From the NCBI RefSeq assembly GCF_040869045.1, contig NC_090319.1, positions 387,887,601 through 387,951,600 on the forward strand: a DNA stretch of 64,000 nt, read 5' to 3'. The notes beneath the pieces were generated by a model. That model was not told where the DNA came from, did no database searches, and saw only the letters and a list, made by a program, of their open reading frames with translations. Below, piece by piece: positions 56,667-64,000 of this stretch. The position numbers and the translations under genes were made by a program. Source of the stretch: Eurosta solidaginis (taxonomy: Eukaryota; Arthropoda; Insecta; Diptera; Tephritidae). The stretch's first letter is position 1; every line of letters starts with the position of its first letter.

Positions 56667-57785
56667 TTAATACGAAACAAAGCAAATTATTTGATACAAT
56701 TCCATTCGAACTTTATTGTAACACTTTTTGGTAGACAACGTTTTTGGGTTTTCCGTCTTCGCGTAAATGAATAATGGCGATGGTTTGCCTAGTCGTGAGG
56801 AAGCTACATACAATTGTCCATGAGAAAAAATTGGGTATTCTAAATTAATACCGCACATTTGTAGAGACTGTCCTTGCGCCTTATTAATTGTATTAGCGAA
56901 GGTAAGGCGAATAGGGAACTGCAAACGTTTGAAATCGAATGGTAAATCCGTCGGAATCAGTATAATTCTGGGTATCAAAACGTCTTCTCCTTCGTACTTC
57001 CCTTTAAAAATAACGTTACCCATTAGATTCTTCAAAGCGAGTCTGGTACCGTTGCAAAGTCATGGCACATTAATCTTGCGCAGCATAATATTCGGTGCTC
57101 CAATTTTTAATCGTAAATTTTGAGGTGGTAGGCCTGGCAAACGAGTGAGTTTAAGAATTCACTTGGATAATTTACGACATCATCTTGATCAATAATAGTG
57201 TCCATTGACTTATATGCAACTATGTCACCAGGTATTTGATACAGAATAGCTGCATTTATATCATTGACGTCCTTAATTTTCCCAGCTAAAATTGCTCTTT
57301 CGCTGAGCCAATCACAGTTTTTGTAATGTTGAACTATGTTTGGAAATACCTTCTGTATCAATGCCTCTTTAGACTGTGCAAAAGTGCAGAAATTGTTAGG
57401 CAATGTAATCATTCCTGTTGGATCCACAGACATTTGGTCATTTCCGATTTTCAGTAATAGCTGTGAAAACTCAGCTGCTGACGGATCGCTTTGCAGTTGA
57501 ACACGTACGTTTGTAGCAAGTGTAAGCGTGTTTACATGTCTCTATAAATACGATGATTTTAAACATGCATTGACTTCATCTGCAGCTGTGGATTTTGGGA
57601 TCACAGGTAATGTTTGCCTGAAATCTCCAGCCAATAAAATTATGCACCTCCAAAGACTGTTTAGCTTCCTCGTAGATCTTTCAAAGTTCTATCAAGTGCT
57701 TGCAATGATTTCTTGTGTGCCATAGTACACTCGTCCCATACGATGAGCTTACATACTTTAAGAACTTTTGCCATTCCATATGTTT
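56667..57785 (-). pseudogene. Helitron Rep/helicase, C-terminal PIF1-type helicase fragment
   Basis: The minus-strand translation, across several frame changes, gives KLIVWDECTMAHKKSLQAL (motif II, DEC-type Walker B), then a GDFRQTLPVIP-like motif III in the region 57590-57640. Next come LTLATNVRVQLQSDPSAAEF and ILAGKIKDVNDINAAILYQI, then FPIRLTFANTINKAQGQSLQ (motif VI) and GQLYVASSRLGKPSPLFIYA near the C-terminus. These are the closing motifs of the Helitron helicase, which unwinds DNA during rolling-circle transposition. The Rep (HUH) domain and N-terminal half are absent. The frames 57433-57107 and 57035-56667 are separated by stops. Confidence 0.85.
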
Positions 57786-57850
57786 TCGAAATCGGTAGTG
57801 GTAGATTTTCCAAAAAATAGTGGTAGATTTGAGAAAAAAGTGGTAGATTT
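57786..57850. repeat. Three short direct repeats, AGTGGTAGATTT
   Basis: AGTGGTAGATTT occurs three times (about 57798, 57819 and 57839) immediately beyond the broken end of the Helitron helicase. Related GTGGTAGAAGTGG and TAGTGATAGAAGT lie near 58108 and 58160. Confidence 0.55.
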
Positions 57851-58467
57851 CGGTTATATTTTAAATATCTTGATATAATGAATAATAACCACTTTTTTCA
57901 TATATGTATATAGATAGATGTACGTTGCATTTTTTTAGGAAAAACCTAAACAAAAAAAGGTGATATGGTGATCGGAGCTAAGCTAGAAGTTATTTTGAGT
58001 TTTATAAAACCGTTCAACTGCTTTGATTTTCTTCCCGAAAAATTGTGGAAAAATAGGTTTTTTTTTCAGAAAACTTCTATAAAAATCTACTACCTATTTT
58101 TAAGCTTGCGTGGTAGAAGTGGCAGAACTTATATTTCAGGAAAAAAGGTGATAGATCTACCACTTTAGTGATAGAAGTCCGAGCACTGCTCAAATTTGAA
58201 CTGCATAAAAATTAACGGAACATAAGGGTCGTTTTTATAGCAAATACAAAGCAGTAGAAATGTTCAACCAGCAACGAAATGTGACATACGCATCTCTCAT
58301 AAACAGTGTACAAACCTCGGTGTTTATGTTTACTCTCCTTCGAAAAAAATTTGCAACTTCGCAGCACGACACACATCGAAAAATTCGTATATTTATTCAA
58401 AAAATGTTGCACACATGAAATGATCTCGCGACGCTCGTCACCCAGGGAAAAATTACCACTTATCAGC

Positions 58468-58835
58468 ACAGCTTCCTTTTGATACCCATATTGAAGTACT
58501 CATTAACAGCTTCCATTTGATACCCATAATGTAAAAACACATCCTAAGGTTATTCTGATCCACGTTTTGGGCAATATCTCGAGACCCTAGTCACCCAGAT
58601 GTATGAAAATTACCCTCTGCTAAAGAACCCATCAACAGCTTTCATTTGATATCCATATTGTATAAACATATTCTTTGGGTACCCGGTCCACAATTTGGCC
58701 TATATCTCGAGACCCTAGTCACCTAGGAGTACGAAAAGTACTCATCAGAAGCTTCCATTTGATACCCATATTATACAAACACATCGTAGGGTTATCGGGT
58801 CCACCTTTTGACCTATATCTCAAGACCCTAGAAAT
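58468..58835. repeat. Tandem repeat, 113-129 bp units (Helitron-associated type)
   Basis: Units starting AGCTTCCATTTGATACCCAT occur at about 58508, 58637 and 58750, with a short partial one at about 58470. Each continues with an AAACACAT(C/T)(C/G)TA(A/G)GGTTA-like block, GGTCCAC, TTTTGACCTATATCTC and GAGACCCTAGTCACC. From memory, such units are common in insect Helitron-derived arrays; the link here is also by proximity to the helicase fragment. Confidence 0.75.
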
Positions 58836-59009
58836 TTAAAAACATTTTTTTTTGCTAAAAACCTTCCCCTATTTGATCCCTATAATATGAAAAAAGAACG
58901 AATAAAATTGGCCTCGTATCGGCCCCAAAACATGGACAGGAACGAACATAATTTAATTTTTATATACATATATAGATTCATGGAAACAACTCAAACCTTA
59001 ATAGGGTGT

Positions 59010-59180
59010 ACACACAGTGCGTCAGAGTCAAGAGTCAGTTTCTATCTATTAGCGAACATATTTTAGTTTAGTCACACACACATGACTCAAGCTGATACGT
59101 GAAATCAAAATGAGTTTGATTTTGATAGCAAGTCAACATGAACACAGCTGACTCACGTGTCAGACGCACCGTATGTAGAT
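59010..59180. mobile_element. Candidate small MITE
   Basis: The left CAGTGCGTCAGAGTCAAGAG and the right end read inward on the minus strand, CGGTGCGTCTGACACGTGAG, are imperfect inverted repeats about 170 bp apart. The middle is partly palindromic (GAGTTTGATTTTGAT and ATCAAAATGAG). No clear target duplication. Confidence 0.4.
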
Positions 59181-60439
59181 CCTATAAATCTACACGAATA
59201 CGACACTCTTGTGAATTGCTCAATAATTAAAGAAAGCTTGTCGGCTCTTGTGACAGTTGAACACAATTTGTTTTATTTTTTTGGTTCAATTTGCTGTAAA
59301 TAATGTTCTTTCGCATTACAAGTTTCCATATTTGTCCCTCTTTTTTCAATAGTGCAGTCCACAGGTTTCCTCTATCTGTGTAGCTAACGAGCAAGAACAT
59401 GAACATGCCTCTGAATATGCCTCATTCCTACGATTCATAATAAATAGATAGCTAATAATGATAAACAATTTACATATGTTAAAGCTGATCATATAAGAAA
59501 GGTGGTTTCTCCCATTTTCTCAATTCCTCCTAACTGCGTACATGAACTTGTCAGTTTGCTTTGTTATCATCATCCTCCTACTAATGAAATAATTACTTGA
59601 TCTTATCAAATAATTGTACTGTCATCAGTCCTTGGCAAGCCTACATTGTTGTAAAGATTATACAGTATAAAATGGGAAATCTCCTCCCTCCTTCTGAACC
59701 TCTAGCTACACCCTTGAGCTAACAAATTATTGTTATAACATCGGTCCTTGAGTATGAGGTAGTAACTTGTAATGTTTTTTTCTTCTAATTTTTGGTTAGA
59801 ATGGTAAAGTACTACCAATTATATTAATTTGCTTTGTTATCATCATTCCCATATTCCCGTAGTTAAACGAAAAACAAAATATCAATAATGATTATGACTT
59901 TTATAAACAAGTTTCAAAATAGCCTTAAAAATTTACTTTTGTGTATTTATGATTCGTAGCCGCTAAACCTTTTAATACTAAAAACTTGTATTGTTCAGAT
60001 TGAATATCATTTCAGTGACGTGACTAACAGATAAATTAAAACTAAATAAAGAAAAAATTATAAGTCCAAACGTTGATAAGTAAACAGATAAGGGTGAGAA
60101 GCACTTACAAAGTGTTTTCTTTGAAATACGGATGCCGTATTTGGCAAAACTTGTTAGGTTTGTATGAATTAAGTGTGGATTGCCCTCATTGCTTTAAATG
60201 TATGAAAACATTTATTTGAAGCAGCTTTTAATTTATAATTTATTTTATAATTTGGGAATAGTCAAAATTAATATAATACTTAAGTTGTATATGAAAATAT
60301 TTCATTGGCGTTAATGCTTTAAATTCGACTATAATTTAATACTGGAGCTTACACGCCGCTACGTCCGCTCTAATAGAATAGAACAAAACATTTCGTTGAG
60401 ATAAAATGTTTATTAGATGTGAACTACCTTCCCTCAAAT

Positions 60440-60860
60440 TGTCCAGAACACAATCCCAAAATAATCTCGAAACTTTGTTAAAATTTATCGTGAAACTATC
60501 CAAAAATAGTCCTAATTAGCAACCCCGAAATGGTTCTGCAATTATTATGAAATCCGGTGGTATTCCCAAAATAGTTTCGAATAGATCCTCTGAAATCATC
60601 CGGAAGTGTATCAAATAATACAAAACTGTCTTGAAAACAATACCGAAGTGATAATTCTAAAATACTTCCAAATTGATCTCCGAACTAACTTCTATAACAG
60701 TCGCGAAAGGATGCAGATTCAACACCAATATGATCTTCACAAATCAACCCCAGTACGGAAATGATGGAGAAATTGGTCCCGAAAATAACTCAAACTGGTT
60801 CTGAAACGATCCTCACAGCAAAGCTGAAATTATTATCCCGCAGTATTCCGAAAACAACTT
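60440..60860. repeat. Degenerate CCCGAAAT-type short repeats
   Basis: Recurring words such as AATCTCGAAACT, CCCGAAATGG, TCCCAAAATAG, TCCCGAAAATAAC and GAAACGATCC have irregular 15-30 base spacing. This is the reverse-complement vocabulary of 24900-25215. Confidence 0.45.
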
Positions 60861-61364
60861 AGGGCACTAAAACTCTGATGACGTCATTCGAAAAAGTATT
60901 CCATGTTTTAATGTAGCGATATGTAGACACCGTAGGCTTGAGTGAGTTAGCTGGTAGTGAAAAGGCTGTCAAATAACTATTTTACTTCCTTTGAGTTTTT
61001 AGATGCTAATAATGCTTGTACAAAAATAAAAAAACAAATAATAACAAAATGTTAAAGCAAATATGTGACATTAGTTAAGATCTTTCTGAAAGAGCAATAA
61101 AAATAAAACTGGTCCTCAGTCAAAAATCAAAATTCTAAGCTTAATTTCAATGTCAATGTCAAAATCTATCAAAAATCGACTCCCAGAAGCGAATGTTTAA
61201 ATTAAAAATGGACACATCACATTCATACAAACTTGTGTAATAAATACGTATGTATGTAAATAAAACATATTTACAAATATCGTATCAAGTTTTTAAGCTG
61301 AAATTGGCTCTTTTTTAATTGAGAAAACAACAACGGATTGCACTGCGGTTTAGCATCGCGTTTT

Positions 61365-61495
61365 TTAGTTGATATTCAGTGGTGTTTAAGTGAAGACGTG
61401 TGAAAGGCTGTCTTTGAACTTTTAGAACAATAAAGAAGTCAATTAACTGCAATCAACCTGATTTTTTCACCGAAAATATATAACAAATTGGTGAT
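61365..61495 (+). promoter_or_regulatory. Putative promoter and 5' UTR of the secreted proline-rich gene
   Basis: An Inr-like ATTCAGTGG lies at about 61374, some 120 bases before the ATG. No TATA box is at the right distance; downstream AGACGTG is present but too close to be a standard DPE. Start-site placement is a guess. Confidence 0.3.
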
Positions 61496-62474
61496 ATGAT
61501 GATGAGATGGCGTTTGTGTTGCGTAAGAATTTTTGAACAAAAGACTTAAGAAACAAACTCGATTTTATTTTAAACTATTATTTCTCACAAAAGCTCCTGT
61601 TGGCCACAATAGCAGTAAATAAAACAAATGCAAAACCGTTAATAGAAGATGCGTAAGTGAATACTTTGTTGGTTTCCTATTTTTTTGTTACTTTGTTCAA
61701 TTTCTCTTGCAGAACTTTTTCCGATATTGACCTTCTCGCCGAAGATACACAACAGAATGCGGTTTATGTAGCAGCACCAATACGCACGAAACGAATGCCA
61801 CAATTATCCAGAAATAATTGTATTTACAGCAGTAGCAGTGCAAGTAGCAGCAGTTTTAGCGGGAAAAATGATTGCAATGGTTATAAGTCACAGGAAGATA
61901 ATTATCCACCCCCACCTCCAGCAGCTGGTTACCAACATCATCATCATTCTTCTCATTATCCGCGACCACCACCACCCCGACCTTATTTTGGTCATTCAAT
62001 AGGCTTCCACAATTATCCACCACCACCGCCGCTAGGATCTCATGGCTATGTGCCGCTTGGTTTCCATTCAGCTCCACCTTTCGGAGGTAAGAAACAACTT
62101 TTTCATTTATTTGCAAATTTAATGTTTTCACACAAACCTCTCTAACCACAGGAGGGTAAAATGTAGCATACAAACTTATAATATTTTTAGATGACCAAAA
62201 TTTATATTCTTTCATTTATTTAGAATATCCTGGACTCAATCACGGACCACCTCCACAACATCTTCCGCATCCGTCACGTACTCCTTCCGTATTTGCTCAC
62301 ACTCCAACTCCTGCAATTGTTGCAGTACCTGTAAAACCAACCGGCCAAATACCGGAGCCCACACAACCAAATCAAAGTTCTACGATCCGAATACCGACTG
62401 TGTCATCAACCACAAAAACGCCACCTTTTACAACAGAACCAGTATTTGATATTGATATTCGAATTGGAGATTGA
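61496..62474 (+). CDS. Predicted secreted proline-rich protein, four exons
   Basis: The gene model is 61496-61522, 61594-61652, 61713-62086 and 62224-62474. All borders are GT/AG, phases are 0, 2 and 1, and the joined length of 711 bp gives 236 residues. Exons 1-2 encode MMMRWRLCCLLLATIAV, a clear signal peptide, with likely cleavage near residues 22-23 (NA/K). RTKR at 53-56 is a furin-type site that would release a propeptide. After it come a Ser run (SSSSASSSSFS), proline runs (YPPPPPAAGY, PRPPPPRPYFGH, YPPPPPLG), His/Gly/Tyr-rich sequence, then Thr/Pro-rich sequence ending VFDIDIRIGD. There is no catalytic domain. It could be an extracellular-matrix, cuticle-associated or peptide-precursor protein; I do not recognise a named orthologue. 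Three in-frame ATGs begin the frame; the first is used here. Confidence 0.7.
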
Positions 62475-63040
62475 TACGCAATGAAGTTCAGACAACTTTT
62501 TTAATGGCGACCCTCCACACTAATATTTGTTGGCCATTGTTATTATTACCTCAAAACAGCTTAGAAATTAATTCCTCCGCTTGTGAATGAAAGACTGTTT
62601 GAACACGCATACAGTGAATTGTTACTCCCACTGAAAGGAATCTAGTCTTCTTTTTTTTCCTACGCAACAGCATAAGCAACAACAACAACAAACCCCACCC
62701 TTTGAGTGAATTTTGTTAATGCCATTGGCTGATATTGGCCATATTACGGTTGGTAGTTTAGAATAAGAACAATACACCCATTGCAGGAGGGATATTAAAG
62801 AATGTTGAAACACTTTAAAAACAATAAGACCAACAAAACATATTTTAACTCCACATAATTTTGTAACTTATTTATAATTTTGTTTTATTTTGTTTTTATG
62901 GGCGTCTAGTGCCTTTTGCATTTTCTTCAGGGAGCTTCACAAATAACATCAACTACCCTGATGAAAGGTGTTTAAAAGCACAAAAACGCATAAAAACAAA
63001 AGAAGACGTTGCAGAAAAGCAAACAGTCTAAATCGCCTGG
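62475..63040. other. 3' UTR and downstream DNA
   Basis: No further exon was recognised. CAACAACAACAA and homopolymers occur near 62660-62690. A 63-codon minus-strand frame (62622-62813) is judged chance. Confidence 0.45.
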
Positions 63041-63043
63041 AAC

Positions 63044-63130
63044 GAGGTTGAACTAGCCGGTCTTTAACGAACACACATAGACTGAATAAATACACAGAGT
63101 TAGCATCGGAAAGATGGGTTCCTCAATGCT
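63044..63130 (-). mobile_element. LINE 3' end fragment
   Basis: TTGAACTAGCCGGTCTTTAA and CACACATAGACTGAATAAAT match the 3' untranslated end of the LINE at 32824 (TTGAACTGGCCGGTCCATGA, CTCACATAGACTGAAAAAGT), same orientation. Confidence 0.6.
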
Positions 63131-63775
63131 TGCTTAATTTAACCTATAAGGTGACCTCTTACTGTGAATAGCAGCTGAATTTGAATTCAAGCTAAATTCT
63201 ATCACATTAACCTGTTAGCGTGAAAGAGCATTAGTGACATAGTTTTACCCTCCAGGCTTATACTAAGGCTTTACTTTTTCAAAATATCAAACAAAAAAAT
63301 GCAGCCTTATATATTTGGAATTTCGATATTACGTACACAATCATTAAACTTTTTTACTGATATTGAGAGAATAATTACACTAGAAGGGAAAGGAAAGATC
63401 ACAGTTCGGTTAGGATTATTAAGAAACCCATTGGACCTTTCATTGATGGCTGCGGTGGACAAAGCAGCCGTATAGTTATCATGCCATCTACCCGATCGTG
63501 TTTCTTTATACCATCATCTTGCACTGGGTTAGCTTTGTGCACTGTATTCTTAGCTTTTTTATCTAGGTGTTGCTACTCATAAATTCTTTTAAAGTTGCCA
63601 CATACTTGCTTTAAAAGACTGAAATTGAAACAAGAGAAAGAGGTAGTAGCCGTAACCTATCAAAAAAAAATATTTTGTAAAAAATAAATAAAAAAGGTTA
63701 AAAGAAGAGGTAGAAGAAGAAGAAGGATAAGATGGAAGATAATGATGTAACGGTTGCAGGAGCGAAATATCGAAA
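63131..63775. other. Unassigned stretch between LINE pieces
   Basis: No gene is seen. A GAAGAAGAAG-type purine tract lies at about 63700-63730. It could be the 3' untranslated part of the LINE whose coding end starts near 63780, or a separate insertion. Confidence 0.35.
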
Positions 63776-63779
63776 AACC

Positions 63780-64000
63780 ACGCTAGGCTCTCAAAAACCA
63801 GTATGCTAAAAGATCTGGATCGTATTACTTTCAGTTCTGGCCATCGGCATAGAAAGTGACGAAACTACATCTCTTCCTCCTCATTGCGACAGCTTCTGCA
63901 GAGGGAGCTTGTTGGTATGCGCCACTGGCGGATCGGTGTAATAACACAATGACCTGTGATTACACCCGTAAATATCCTCACTGCAGATTTGGTAAGCTTG
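63780..64000 (-). pseudogene. Non-LTR retrotransposon ORF2 C-terminus, runs off the window
   Basis: The minus-strand translation from the window edge gives AVRIFTGVITGHCVITPIRQ, then LCRSCRNEEEEM and, after a frame change, HFLCRWPELKVIRSR. This is the C-x2-C...H-x4-C knuckle at the end of LINE ORF2, with the (L/I)TGHC motif before it as in the copies at 45047 and 32960. RNase H and RT would lie to the right, outside the window. Confidence 0.75.

Larger units (their letters stand above)
58836..61370. other. 2.5 kb without a recognised gene
   Basis: It contains a small inverted-repeat element (about 59010-59180) and a degenerate CCCGAAAT-type repeat region (about 60440-60860). The rest is AT-rich with nothing identified. 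Confidence 0.5.

Noticed and set aside
1..64000. CRISPR arrays, operons or ribosome-binding sites
   Set aside because: The window is eukaryotic; repeats are satellites and transposon ends, not regularly spaced repeat-spacer units.

Overview
This window is eukaryotic, AT-rich and intron-rich. The gene content and repeat families point to a higher dipteran, most likely a tephritid fruit fly. Support comes from spliced exons with GT/AG borders and poly-Q/T/N tracts typical of flies, tRNA-headed SINEs, Penelope-like sequence, Helitron helicase, MITEs and Transib-type DNA transposons. The species assignment is inference.

About 2.8-32.0 kb, + strand, is most of one large gene that I read as the fly homologue of the PLEKHA5/6/7 family (kramer, kmr, in Drosophila). 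Its PH-domain end must lie left of the window. Nine exons chain in frame: 12332-12840, 14714-14851, 15018-15326, 15448-15678, 19115-20572, 20641-20823, 26186-26281, 26359-26479 and 31888-32015. They carry a coiled coil, a serine-rich low-complexity region and a conserved C-terminal tail. A 4.6-kb exon (2831-7452) ending in a stop and poly(A) signals has the same acceptor phase as the 12332 exon and is probably an alternative 3' terminal exon. A short alternative last exon may lie at 29442-29473. The introns hold MITEs, SINE pieces, a 1.6-kb GTTAAA hexamer array with a 401-bp higher-order duplication, and a dead Penelope-like reverse transcriptase.

About 32-61 kb is a graveyard of mobile elements. 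The centrepiece is a Transib element (43017-50875) with a 5-bp target duplication CGACG. Both ends have heptamer CACTATG, a 23-bp spacer and nonamer CAAAAATCA, which is the layout of a vertebrate 23-RSS. Its RAG1-core-like transposase gene is broken, and a 4.4-kb non-LTR retrotransposon with its own 12-bp target duplication is nested inside it. A second, diverged Transib transposase copy (51560-53767, - strand) lies about 0.7 kb to the right. A Helitron helicase remnant, Helitron-like tandem repeats, fold-back MITEs and further LINE pieces fill the rest.

About 61.5-62.5 kb, + strand, is a compact four-exon gene for a predicted secreted proline-rich protein of 236 residues with a furin-type RTKR site. 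A lone signal-peptide exon at 40882-40942 may begin another gene. The right edge (63.0-64.0 kb) holds LINE 3' pieces.
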